Source: Deltaproteobacteria bacterium
GTDB lineage: Bacteria > Myxococcota_A > Polyangia > HGW-17
DNA length: 51,994 bases
Direction of reading: 5' to 3'
Assembly (NCBI GenBank): GCA_016937155.1
Contig: JAFGWM010000080.1
Coordinates: 1-51,994 of the forward strand
Shown: positions 7,961 through 16,156 of the stretch, in pieces
Layout of the letters: every line of letters begins with the position of its first letter
Numbering within the stretch: the first letter of the stretch is position 1
Made by a program: the position numbers and the translations under genes
The notes under the pieces: generated by a model
Databases searched by the model: none
Told to the model about the DNA's origin: nothing
The model's input: the letters and a program-made list of their open reading frames with translations, nothing else

Positions 7961-8868
7961 ACGATCTTCGAAAAGTAATAGAACAACTGGTTAGACAGAC
8001 ATTGCTGGAGATGAATCATTCAGAAACAGACCTGAAACCCATGGTTCATGCAGGGACTTCCCTGAACACCGCTCATCATTACGGTAAGAGGCAACCACTG
8101 GTGGCTGCGAACTGGAAGATGAATCAACTGTCGGGAACAGCTCGCTCCTTCATGAGTGATTTTCAGTTGAGGGATCGTAAAAACATACAGACATTAATCT
8201 GCGCGCCACATATTCTGCTGCCGGTTTTAGCCGCAGGAAAAAATCAGCCCGATCTGATGCTTGGTGCCCAGAATTTTTACCCGGAACAATCCGGAGCCTT
8301 CACCGGTGAACACAATCTTGACATGTTGTCTGATGCGGGTGTTCAATCTGTGATTATTGGTCACTCTGAACGCCGCAATCTGTTTGGCGAAGGCGATGAA
8401 CTTCTTGCTAAAAAACTTGCAATGGCGGTGGAGAACAAATTTCTCCCTATATTCTGCATCGGGGAAACTCTAAAAGAGAGACAGGATGGTGCTACCTTCC
8501 GCGTGCTCCGCAACCAGTTGCTGACCGGGTTGTCCAGCCTCAAGAATCCATTACCGAATCCAGAGATGATCGTTGTAGCATACGAACCAATATGGGCAAT
8601 AGGAAGTGGTCTTACAGCAACTGCTGACCAGGCACAGGAGGCAGTTTCCTTTGTTCGTGAAAGACTAGCTGACAGATTCTCGTACTCTTATGCAAACTCT
8701 ATACGTATACTCTATGGCGGTTCGGTTAATGAAAAAAATGCATCAACACTGGCTGCTAAACCAGATATTGACGGATTTCTTGTGGGTAATGCCAGCCTTG
8801 ATGCCAACAAGTTCAGTTCCATTATAGAGCAGACCGCAGCATGTAAACGTAAGGTTTTTGTATCGTGA
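7957..8868 (+). CDS. tpiA: Triose-phosphate isomerase with N-terminal encapsulation peptide
   Basis: Interconverts glyceraldehyde-3-P and dihydroxyacetone-P. The TIM barrel is complete, with catalytic Lys54 (NWKMN), His136 (IIGHSERR), Glu210 (YEPIWAIGSG) and the phosphate-gripping YGGSVN near the end. At 303 residues it is about 50 longer than a housekeeping TIM. The surplus is an N-terminal amphipathic helix (LRKVIEQLVRQTLLEM) plus a His/Thr/Ser linker, like the targeting tags of the aldehyde dehydrogenase and DERA. GTG start overlaps the preceding stop. Retaining this enzyme inside the shell would drain the glyceraldehyde-3-P released by DERA and pull an otherwise unfavourable cleavage forward; that role is inferred. 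Confidence 0.93.
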   Translation: MNDLRKVIEQLVRQTLLEMNHSETDLKPMVHAGTSLNTAHHYGKRQPLVAANWKMNQLSGTARSFMSDFQLRDRKNIQTLICAPHILLPVLAAGKNQPDLMLGAQNFYPEQSGAFTGEHNLDMLSDAGVQSVIIGHSERRNLFGEGDELLAKKLAMAVENKFLPIFCIGETLKERQDGATFRVLRNQLLTGLSSLKNPLPNPEMIVVAYEPIWAIGSGLTATADQAQEAVSFVRERLADRFSYSYANSIRILYGGSVNEKNASTLAAKPDIDGFLVGNASLDANKFSSIIEQTAACKRKVFVS

Positions 8869-8876
8869 GGGATAAC

Positions 8877-9359
8877 ATGAACGAAACTGGAATTAAAATT
8901 TATCTGGGAGCGGATCATGGCGGGTTTGAAATGAAAAACCAGCTCAAAACTCATCTTCTGGAAAAAGGTTACGACGTATCTGATTTCGGCACTCACTCCA
9001 AAGATGCAGTGGATTTCCCCGACTATGCTTTTTTAGTAACTCAGGCTGTTTCGGGTAACCATGCGGGAGGAGGGAGAGCTGTTGGTATTATTATCGACAG
9101 TATTGGTCAGGGTAGCGCAGTGGTCGCAAATAAGGTAAAAGGCATCCGAGCTGTTGTAGCAATGGATGCTTTTTCTGTAAAATCCAGTCGTGAACACACA
9201 AACGCCAATGTGTTATGCCTTGGAGGTGCCTGGCTCGGAATGGGACTGGCCAAAGATCTTGTGGATATATGGCTGAATACCCCATATGCCGGAGGACGTC
9301 ATCAACGGCGACTGGACAAGATTACTCAGATCGAAAACCAGACGATGAGGGTGGTTTGA
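8877..9359 (+). CDS. rpiB: RpiB/LacA-family sugar-phosphate isomerase with altered active site
   Basis: A 160-residue RpiB-fold protein: YLGADHGGFEMKNQLK at the start, SREHTNANVLCLGG near residue 103, and a terminal RHQRRLDKI. ATG 8877 is preferred because GAGGGA lies just upstream; the GTG at 8865 is the alternative. The segment that in classical ribose-5-P isomerase B reads (V/I)CGTGIGMS here reads IIDSIGQGSAVVANK, so the catalytic cysteine position is Asp74. I recall similar Asp-containing variants in other BMC loci, but the substrate is not established. It has no targeting helix. It sits between TIM and the third BMC-P gene. Confidence 0.85.
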   Translation: MNETGIKIYLGADHGGFEMKNQLKTHLLEKGYDVSDFGTHSKDAVDFPDYAFLVTQAVSGNHAGGGRAVGIIIDSIGQGSAVVANKVKGIRAVVAMDAFSVKSSREHTNANVLCLGGAWLGMGLAKDLVDIWLNTPYAGGRHQRRLDKITQIENQTMRVV

Positions 9360-9360
9360 A

Positions 9361-9657
9361 ATGATTATAGGACGTGTCATAGGACAGGTGAATGCCACTG
9401 TTAAGGACGAGAGTCTGACAGGCTATCGAATGTACATTGTACAGGGACTTGATGAGAAGTTACAGCCCAAGGGGAAACCGTTTGTAGCCCTTGACGGAAT
9501 TGCCTGTGCAGGACAGGGAGATATCGTAACCCTCACTACAAAACGTGATGCGGCAATTGCACTGGGGGATATACCTCCCATAGATGCATGTATTATTGGA
9601 TTTCTTGATGTATCAACTGTTTCTGAAAATGGAATTACAAATAATTATAAACAATAA
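9361..9657 (+). CDS. BMC-P shell pentamer, copy 3
   Basis: A 98-residue EutN/CcmL-family vertex protein: MIIGRVIGQVNATVKDESLTG, YIVQGLDEK, VALDGIACAGQGDIVTLTTKRDAA and IIGFLDVS. It is the most divergent of the three copies, with a longer hydrophilic tail. GAGGGTGG lies at the end of the preceding gene. It directly precedes the two BMC-H genes. Confidence 0.95.
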   Translation: MIIGRVIGQVNATVKDESLTGYRMYIVQGLDEKLQPKGKPFVALDGIACAGQGDIVTLTTKRDAAIALGDIPPIDACIIGFLDVSTVSENGITNNYKQ

Positions 9658-9671
9658 TTTAGGAGGTCATT

Positions 9672-9956
9672 ATGAACAATAAAGAAGCATTGGGAATGAT
9701 TGAAACAATGGGTATGGTAGGCGCAGTGGAAGCAGCTGACGCAATGGTGAAGTCAGCCCGTGTGACACTGATTGGAAAAGAGCGTGTCGGTGGTGGCTAT
9801 GTGACGGTTATGGTTCGCGGGGACGTTGGTGCTGTAAAGGCTGCTATTGAAGCAGGTAGTGTTGCCGCTAAAAAAGTGGGTCAACTGGTATCTATGCATG
9901 TTATTCCGCGTCCTGACGATCAGGTGGAAGGTATTCTTCCCAAAATCCCAAAGTAA
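9672..9956 (+). CDS. BMC-H shell hexamer, copy 1
   Basis: A 94-residue canonical hexamer protein that forms the facets: [26 protein letters not shown], then [23 protein letters not shown] and [16 protein letters not shown] perfect AGGAGG ribosome site seven bases upstream suggests high expression. It differs from the second copy at only about nine internal residues. Confidence 0.97.
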   Translation: MNNKEALGMIETMGMVGAVEAADAMVKSARVTLIGKERVGGGYVTVMVRGDVGAVKAAIEAGSVAAKKVGQLVSMHVIPRPDDQVEGILPKIPK

Positions 9957-9992
9957 ATTTTATAATGTTTTGATGGACGCTGATGTTGAAAA

Positions 9993-10007
9993 GGCATATT
10001 ATATGCC
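9993..10007 (+). other. Hairpin between the two BMC-H genes
   Basis: GGCATA, loop TTA, TATGCC: a perfect 6-bp stem in the 92-bp gap between the paired shell genes. There is no U-tract, so it is not a simple terminator. It could act in mRNA processing or set the ratio of the two BMC-H products. Confidence 0.35.
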
Positions 10008-10048
10008 CGACACACGGCGTGGTCGTCAACTATAACTTGGAGGTTATT

Positions 10049-10330
10049 ATGGATTTAAAAGAAGCATTAGGAATGATTGAAACAATGGGTATGGTGGGCG
10101 CTATCGAAGCTGCTGATGCAATGGTGAAATCAGCTAGAGTTACTCTCGTAGGTAAAGAGCTTGTTGGCGGTGGTTATGTGACAGTTATGGTTCGTGGAGA
10201 CGTTGGTGCTGTGAAAGCTGCTATTGAAGCAGGTAGTGTTGCCGCTAAAAAAGTAGGTCAACTGGTATCTGTACATGTTATTCCGCGTCCTGACGATCAG
10301 GTGGAAGGTATTCTTCCTAAGATTGGTTAA
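10049..10330 (+). CDS. BMC-H shell hexamer, copy 2
   Basis: A 93-residue hexamer protein nearly identical to copy 1. The ATG at 10049 (MDLKEALGM) is chosen because TTGGAGGT lies just upstream and it matches the paralogue's start; an ORF extension to 9983 is not supported. The 3' half is almost base-for-base identical to copy 1, while the 5' half carries many synonymous differences, a mosaic that suggests gene conversion. The last gene before the terminator. Confidence 0.97.
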   Translation: MDLKEALGMIETMGMVGAIEAADAMVKSARVTLVGKELVGGGYVTVMVRGDVGAVKAAIEAGSVAAKKVGQLVSVHVIPRPDDQVEGILPKIG

Positions 10331-10340
10331 AAGTTGAACG

Positions 10341-10376
10341 AAAAAAACGGGGATTATAGTGTAAGCCCCGTTTTTT
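10341..10376 (+). terminator. Rho-independent terminator after the shell genes
   Basis: ACGGGG (10347-10352) pairs with CCCCGT (10366-10371) across a 13-base loop. The stem is flanked by an A-run on the left and six T on the right. It closes the pduL-to-BMC-H unit, so the DERA fusion downstream is read either by read-through or from its own promoter. Confidence 0.85.
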
Positions 10377-10471
10377 CCTTTCCCCGCATGGGGACAAGAA
10401 AAGTAACATGATCTTCATGCATCATTTCATTGAGTTGATGTATGAGTATCGTTTGAACTTAAGGATTCGCA

Positions 10472-11944
10472 ATGGACAACAAAGATTTGGTAGCCATAAT
10501 CACGTCTGAAGTTATGAAAAGGCTTCAACTGGACTCGGTGTCCCAAAAACAAAATATGTCAGTGACACCATCACGAAATTTTCAACAGCCAAATATTGAC
10601 GCAACTGTTCGAAGAAATTCACCCGGTGGAGTGCTGGTAATTCTAACCGGAGCAAACCGGAATACTGATCATGTAGTTAGTCAGGTTGGAAAAATTGCTG
10701 AGTGCACAAATGTTCTTAAAATTGCGTTTTCCGGCTCTGCACAGAATATTATCGGTCTTCCTGCCATCAGACGTGTAGCACCCGGAGCCCAACTTTTTAC
10801 AGATGGTGATGTTTGGAAAATACTGGAAGATGTTGATACTGTCTGTCTTCCGGCCATGTCCCCTAACCTGTTGTCAAAGCTCGTGTATTTTCAGGCTGAT
10901 GCATGGATTCCGATTCTTGCACTTTCCGGCATGACCAAGGGCCTCAGAGTGCTTGGTTGCGCTGACTCCATGCTCCCATACGAAATCAATTCAGACAGGG
11001 TTCCAGCGTCAATAAAGTCAAGACTTGATAATCTGGTCTCAATGGCAACTGAAATGGGTGTTGAATTCTGTCAGGTTGAAGAACTTGTTGATCGTGTTTG
11101 TTCCGGCACTCAACGCATCCCCGGAGCTACATCCCTAATTTCAGGCTGCAATGCACAAAATGGCGGTGAGTGCAATGCATGCGGACTATGTGTTGATTAT
11201 CGTAAGGATGATGTCTCAAAGATGGTTTCTTCCGGAGCCGGGCGTGTGGCATCTGCAGTGGGAACTCCAGTATCACTGGAGCTTGCACCCTATATTGATC
11301 ATACTCTTCTCAAGCCTGATGCAACAGAAGCTCAGATCAGAACCCTTTGTGAAGAAGCACGCCAGTATTCATTTGCTTCTGTCTGCATAAATCCGTCATG
11401 GGTAAGCCTTGCGGCATCAATGCTCAAAGGTAGTGTGGTAAAAGTATGCACCGTTATAGGTTTTCCTCTGGGAGCTACAACCAGCACGTCCAAAGCGATA
11501 GAAACCCGGGATGCCATAGCCAATGGAGCCGATGAAATCGATATGGTTATCAATGTCGGCGCTCTCAAGTCAGGCAATGATGCTCTTGTGAAGGATGATA
11601 TTGAGGCTGTTGTTGCAGCTGCAAAAGGCCGGGCAATTGTTAAAGTTATTCTTGAAACCGCCCTCCTTACCAGAGAAGAAAAAGTCAAGGCATGTCTGCT
11701 GTCGAAAATGGCCGGGGCTGATTTTGTAAAAACATCCACTGGTTTTGTACCTGGGGGAGCAACTGTTGAGGATATCGCTCTAATGCGGGAAACCGTTGGT
11801 CCTGATATGGGAGTCAAGGCTTCCGGTGGAATCAGAGACACAAAAACTGCCAATGACATGGTTGCAGCCGGGGCTACTCGTCTGGGCGCATCTGCCAGTG
11901 TTGCTATTGTCAGCGGTTCTGCAGCTTCCGGTAGCGGATATTGA
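10472..11944 (+). CDS. deoC: Deoxyribose-phosphate aldolase fused to encapsulation helix, flavoprotein-like domain and Cys4 motif
   Basis: Cleaves 2-deoxyribose-5-P to acetaldehyde and glyceraldehyde-3-P. The DERA barrel occupies residues 270-485 with Asp357 (IDMVINVG), Schiff-base Lys420 (VKTSTGF) and Lys449 (VKASGG) all present. The protein is 490 residues, about twice a standard DeoC. Residues 1-20 are an amphipathic targeting helix ([17 protein letters not shown]). Residues 50-215 resemble the flavoprotein-like region of the 3085-3840 protein. A cysteine cluster C-x7-C-x2-C-x2-C (Cys226, 234, 237, 240) precedes the aldolase and could bind Fe-S or zinc. AAGGA precedes the start. It lies 96 bp after a terminator and so may be separately controlled. 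Its product acetaldehyde feeds the aldehyde dehydrogenase. Confidence 0.93.
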   Translation: MDNKDLVAIITSEVMKRLQLDSVSQKQNMSVTPSRNFQQPNIDATVRRNSPGGVLVILTGANRNTDHVVSQVGKIAECTNVLKIAFSGSAQNIIGLPAIRRVAPGAQLFTDGDVWKILEDVDTVCLPAMSPNLLSKLVYFQADAWIPILALSGMTKGLRVLGCADSMLPYEINSDRVPASIKSRLDNLVSMATEMGVEFCQVEELVDRVCSGTQRIPGATSLISGCNAQNGGECNACGLCVDYRKDDVSKMVSSGAGRVASAVGTPVSLELAPYIDHTLLKPDATEAQIRTLCEEARQYSFASVCINPSWVSLAASMLKGSVVKVCTVIGFPLGATTSTSKAIETRDAIANGADEIDMVINVGALKSGNDALVKDDIEAVVAAAKGRAIVKVILETALLTREEKVKACLLSKMAGADFVKTSTGFVPGGATVEDIALMRETVGPDMGVKASGGIRDTKTANDMVAAGATRLGASASVAIVSGSAASGSGY

Positions 11945-11947
11945 TTC

Positions 11948-13015
11948 CTACAGATTTTCTTTTACTGTTTCCACAACTTTTTTCAATTGAGTTTCTGAAA
12001 TACCCTCAAAGGTGGGAAGCGTGATCAGGGAGTTTTCAAGGGAAAGTGACACATCAAGGAGCTCATGACCCTCAAATGACCATGCTTTATGTGTATGCGT
12101 ACAAAAACCTGCACTCTTTATTTCTACACCTGAGTCATCACATTTTGAAATAAAATCATTCTTGTTTATTCCATTGAGAAATACAGTAAACGCCTGATAA
12201 AGATGTTCCTTAGATTTCACCGGCAGTTTTATTTCCGGAATATCACCAAGAGCATTAAAATAATATTCTGCCACATCAAGTCGGGACTGAAGCAGTGTTA
12301 CAACTCTTTCCATCTGATTATTTATTAAAACCGCCTGAACTTCAGGAAGTCTCAGATTAAGTCCTTTATGAGAAAATCCCACATGCTGTTCATATCCATG
12401 ATTTCTGTATATTCTGCACTTTTCAGCTAATTCGTCATTATCTGTATAAACCGCACCACCCTCACCTCCTGAAATCAGTTTTCTGGGATGAAATGACCAT
12501 ATTCCTGCTATTCCTGACAGAGGCTGATCACTTCCTAGTGACCATGCACTGTCTTCCAGCAGTATGCTGTCATGTTTAATACATATCTCACTGATAGGAC
12601 GCAGATGCTCAACAAGTCCAAACTGATGAATCTGCACAACGTACATTCGACGTACATCTGATCTTTTTTTACCTAAAAGTTCATCAAGAATTTCAGGTGT
12701 AACAAGATACGAATCTGGATCAACATCTGCAAAAATTACACGCGCTCCAAGCAAAGCTGCAGCATTTGCTGCGCTTGGCCATGTATAGGATGGCACAATA
12801 ACTGCGTCTTCAGTTGAAAGATTCAATGCCTGAAAAAGCACGTAAAGAGCACTTGTACCTGAACTGACAGCGACGACATGCTTTACACCGTGAAAATCAC
12901 CAAGACTTTTTTCGAGACTTTTTATATGTCCGGTGTTGTAGCCATCCAGAAAAGATTTCATGGATGTATAATCTTTTTCATTGAAACGAGTCCGGCTTTG
13001 AGGAATTCGGTCCAT
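11948..13015 (-). CDS. DegT/DnrJ/EryC1/StrS-family PLP aminotransferase
   Basis: A 355-residue sugar aminotransferase-like enzyme. Visible motifs are VAVSSGTSALYVLFQAL (cofactor phosphate cup), VPSYTWPSAANAA, LLEDSAWSLGSD (Asp contacting the pyridine nitrogen) and the Schiff-base Lys in SFHPRKLISGGEGGAV. Such enzymes transaminate nucleotide-linked keto-sugars for surface polysaccharides, or similar cyclitol substrates. The start is supported by GGGAG ten bases upstream. It lies 34 bp downstream of htpG on the same strand and ends 3 bp from the convergent DERA gene. No sugar-nucleotide gene is adjacent, so the substrate is unknown. Confidence 0.88.
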   Translation of the reverse strand: MDRIPQSRTRFNEKDYTSMKSFLDGYNTGHIKSLEKSLGDFHGVKHVVAVSSGTSALYVLFQALNLSTEDAVIVPSYTWPSAANAAALLGARVIFADVDPDSYLVTPEILDELLGKKRSDVRRMYVVQIHQFGLVEHLRPISEICIKHDSILLEDSAWSLGSDQPLSGIAGIWSFHPRKLISGGEGGAVYTDNDELAEKCRIYRNHGYEQHVGFSHKGLNLRLPEVQAVLINNQMERVVTLLQSRLDVAEYYFNALGDIPEIKLPVKSKEHLYQAFTVFLNGINKNDFISKCDDSGVEIKSAGFCTHTHKAWSFEGHELLDVSLSLENSLITLPTFEGISETQLKKVVETVKENL

Positions 13016-13049
13016 AACAAAGGACTCCCGATTTGGATAAAAACAGTTG

Positions 13050-14876
13050 TTAAATTAAAGAAAGGAGAGAACCTGAGCTGATATAAAGCTCATCCAGAGT
13101 CTGAGGATCCATTTTACGATGTGGAAGAGTTGCCATCTGATAAATATGTTTTACAACCAATCCCATCTGCTCTGAATCCAGTGGATTTTCACTGCCGGCA
13201 AGCATTCTTTTAACCAGTGTATGATTCATGTTGATAATAGCCTTGTGACCCCAGAGTTGATCCCCTGTTCCCACGGTATGAGATGTCATTTCTCTGAAGC
13301 GCCTCTCGAGTTCAGGAAATACAAGGACCAGAGGGATCTCATCAGTCTTAAGATATGCTGCTTCAAATTCAACCTCACTGAGGACTTCCTTGAAAGTTTC
13401 AACAATTTCTTCAGAAGGTTTTTTCCCGTTCTCATCTTCCTTTTCCTCAACATCATCCTTCACAACATCACTTAATTCACTGTCAATACGCTTGAAATCA
13501 ATTTTGTTTTCAGCTTTTTTCAATTCAGTATGGTAAAAGAAATGACTGTCAACAGGTGGAGTTCCGTTAATTACTGTTTTCCCGGATTTTTCATACAGCC
13601 TCGAAAGAGAACCAATGGTTTCACCAGGAACCGCATAAAATACAGTGTGCTGGGTTTCCTTGTCCTCCCTCCATTCATCCCCATAGGTTTTCTTCAGCAG
13701 TTCCTCAAGGGAGGTCATTTTTCCATCGGATGTTTCAAAAACAATCCCCTCTTCCACCCTCTGGGCAAATTTATCATCCCTGAGGGCAGCAATTTTAATG
13801 AAGGGATTTATCCTCTTCCACATTTCGGTATATTTTTCTTCATCTTCTGTCCGCAGTTCCACAAGCCTGTCCGCAATCTTTCTCATAATGAATGAGGAAA
13901 TTTTCCTTACCCTGGCATCCGACTGCAGAAAACTTCTGGACACATTCAATGGAATATCTGGAGAATCAAGAAATCCCCTTACATAGTTCAGAGTCTCCGG
14001 TAACAGAGCGTTCATTTCACTTGAGACAAAAACCCGGTTACAATAGAGATTCAACTTATCAGATTTTATTTCTTCCGGTCTGTCCATTGAAGGGAAATAT
14101 AATATTCCCTGAAGATTGAAGGGATAATCGGCATTTATATGAACCCAGAACTCAGGATCCCGCTCCATAGGATAGTTTTTCTTGTAAAATTCAATGTAGT
14201 CCTCATCCTTGAGTTCACTGACAGCAGTTGTCCAGATTGGCTCAGACGGATTGATTCTTTCGCTTCCCAGATAGATGGAGAACGGCATATATGAGCAGAA
14301 TTTCTTAAGGATTTCGTTCAGGCGGATCCTGTCAAGATATTCCTTTTCCTCATCCAGCAGACTGAGAATTATACGGGTTCCTCTTTCTTCTTTCTCAATT
14401 TCTTCAATTTCATATTCAGGGCTTCCATCACATACCCACCTTACTGCAGGTGTATTATCTGCCCATGATTTACTCTCAATAGCAACCTTTTCGGAAACCA
14501 TAAATGCACTGTAAAAACCAAGACCGAAATGGCCAATAATTCCGCCATCATTAGCCTGATACAGCTTGATGAATTCTTCGGCTCCGCTAAAGGCTATCTG
14601 AGCTATGTATTTCTTCACTTCCTCGGCAGTCATACCGAGCCCATTGTCTTCAATTGTTAATGTCTTTTTTTCTTCATCAAAATTAACATCAACTCTGAAT
14701 TCTTCATCTGGCATATCGAGCCTGCCTTCATTAGCCAGAATTCGAAGTTTAGTAATTGCGTCTATACCATTGGAAACCAGCTCACGAAGAAAGATATCCT
14801 TTTCTGAATAGAGCCATTTTTTGATTATAGGAAATATGTTCTGTGCGTCTATTCTGATTTGTCCTTTTTCAGTCAT
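13050..14876 (-). CDS. htpG: Molecular chaperone HtpG (Hsp90)
   Basis: ATP-dependent cytosolic chaperone of 608 residues. The N-terminal GHKL ATPase has FLRELVSNGIDAITKL, the IEDNGLGM motif and GHFGLGFYSAFMV. The middle domain has RGFLDSPDIPLNVSRSFLQ, and the C-terminal dimerisation region ends HIYQMATLPHRKMDP. The sequence GIDAI in place of the more common SDA triad is a small variation also seen in some other lineages. GGGAGG lies seven bases before the ATG. It is probably cotranscribed with the aminotransferase downstream. Confidence 0.96.
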   Translation of the reverse strand: MTEKGQIRIDAQNIFPIIKKWLYSEKDIFLRELVSNGIDAITKLRILANEGRLDMPDEEFRVDVNFDEEKKTLTIEDNGLGMTAEEVKKYIAQIAFSGAEEFIKLYQANDGGIIGHFGLGFYSAFMVSEKVAIESKSWADNTPAVRWVCDGSPEYEIEEIEKEERGTRIILSLLDEEKEYLDRIRLNEILKKFCSYMPFSIYLGSERINPSEPIWTTAVSELKDEDYIEFYKKNYPMERDPEFWVHINADYPFNLQGILYFPSMDRPEEIKSDKLNLYCNRVFVSSEMNALLPETLNYVRGFLDSPDIPLNVSRSFLQSDARVRKISSFIMRKIADRLVELRTEDEEKYTEMWKRINPFIKIAALRDDKFAQRVEEGIVFETSDGKMTSLEELLKKTYGDEWREDKETQHTVFYAVPGETIGSLSRLYEKSGKTVINGTPPVDSHFFYHTELKKAENKIDFKRIDSELSDVVKDDVEEKEDENGKKPSEEIVETFKEVLSEVEFEAAYLKTDEIPLVLVFPELERRFREMTSHTVGTGDQLWGHKAIINMNHTLVKRMLAGSENPLDSEQMGLVVKHIYQMATLPHRKMDPQTLDELYISSGSLLSLI

Positions 14877-15047
14877 TATTTACCTCCCAAACTGAATACC
14901 GCAAAAACATAATACCTGTTTTCAACTAGTAAACCCCTTATTGTTTATATTGATTAAAATTCCTAATATTTCATGAAAACCAGACTGGATAGCGGTCAGT
15001 AATAAAAAAATCAAGCATTCAATCAGCAGTATTCAGTTTTACTGAAG

Positions 15048-15965
15048 TCAGCCTCTCACCTGATTACGACCATTTCTTTTTGCTTCATAAAGCATAAGAT
15101 CCGCGCTGCTTATAAAATCCTCGGAGCGCATCATTGTATTGCGATCAAAAAGAGAAACGCCTATGGAAATAGTTATGGGAATTATCTGATTTTCAAATAT
15201 AAACCTTGTATTCTGCACAACATTTCTGATTTTCTCCGCAAATACAATGGCATTCTGAAGTGAAATCTCAGGAAGAATGATACTGAATTCCTCACCACCA
15301 TAACGGGCAAAAATATCTTCACGCCTTATTTTACCCTTAATAGTGGCAGCAAGCTTACGAAGCACAAAATCACCTGCGAGGTGTCCATAGGTATCATTCA
15401 CCCTCTTAAAATGGTCGATATCAAACATAATAAGGGACAAATCTCTACTGTAGCGCGTGCTCCTGCTGAGTTCTCTGTCCAGAGCTTCAGTGTAGTATCT
15501 TTTGTTGAAAACCTGAGTGAGTCCATCCACAGTTGTGAGCTTATAAATTTCCTCGTAGTAGGAGTTTTCGACATTTGAACCTGTGAGGAATTTCATTCTC
15601 ACAGCACCTAGATAAAGGAATGATCCATCCTCAATAGGCTGAGGAGGACCCTTTACAGGATTATCATTTATGGAAGTACCGTTTGTTGAATTGAGATCCT
15701 GAACCATTGCACGATCCGTAAGGATTATTTTACAGTGTTTCCTACTTACACTGTCTTCATCAAGTACAATCTCGCATGCGTTACTTCTGCCAATGTAAGA
15801 CTCCCCAGGATTGAGTTCAAACTTCTTGCCAATATCTGCACCGTCAGGACGATAGATAAGCACAAGTGCTGCAGGCTGCCTTTCTGCAGCAGGCTGCATA
15901 ACATTCTTGAAATCAGGAACCTTTATTACTCTGGTACTTTCATTGAAAGGATCATTATCCGACAT
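15048..15965 (-). CDS. FHA-GGDEF diguanylate cyclase
   Basis: A 305-residue signalling protein. Residues 35-130 form a forkhead-associated domain that binds phosphothreonine (YIGRSNACEIVLDEDSVSRKHCKI.., VQDLNSTNGTSIN). Residues 145-305 form a GGDEF domain with the active GGEEF loop and DIDHFKRVNDTYGH. The RRED sequence five residues upstream of GGEEF is an RxxD inhibitory site, so c-di-GMP feedback inhibition is likely. ATG 15965 (MSDND) follows GGAG; the longer in-frame start at 16028 lacks one. The Ser/Thr kinase at 35067-37463 is one candidate upstream phosphorylator, which is speculation. Confidence 0.93.
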   Translation of the reverse strand: MSDNDPFNESTRVIKVPDFKNVMQPAAERQPAALVLIYRPDGADIGKKFELNPGESYIGRSNACEIVLDEDSVSRKHCKIILTDRAMVQDLNSTNGTSINDNPVKGPPQPIEDGSFLYLGAVRMKFLTGSNVENSYYEEIYKLTTVDGLTQVFNKRYYTEALDRELSRSTRYSRDLSLIMFDIDHFKRVNDTYGHLAGDFVLRKLAATIKGKIRREDIFARYGGEEFSIILPEISLQNAIVFAEKIRNVVQNTRFIFENQIIPITISIGVSLFDRNTMMRSEDFISSADLMLYEAKRNGRNQVRG

Positions 15966-16156
15966 GGTTCTCCATTCCTGCAACAATACCTGAATGCGAT
16001 CCCACATCAGGTATGTGGTGTTTAACATAATTTTTTCAAAAATGGAAATTTATCACCACTTGGAAAGAAAAAAAAATGGTCTATTATTCAAACATAAGAC
16101 CGGTGAAGTGAGACTGGGTCATTTTACCCCGCATGGTTCTTAAATTATGGTGATTA

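Noticed and set aside
10381-10394. Second hairpin TCCCC-GCAT-GGGGA after the BMC-H terminator
   Set aside because: Short, with no U-tract; probably incidental in the aldolase leader.
14877-15047. Search for a CIRCE or heat-shock operator upstream of htpG
   Set aside because: No TTAGCACTC-type inverted repeat or clear sigma-32 promoter was found.
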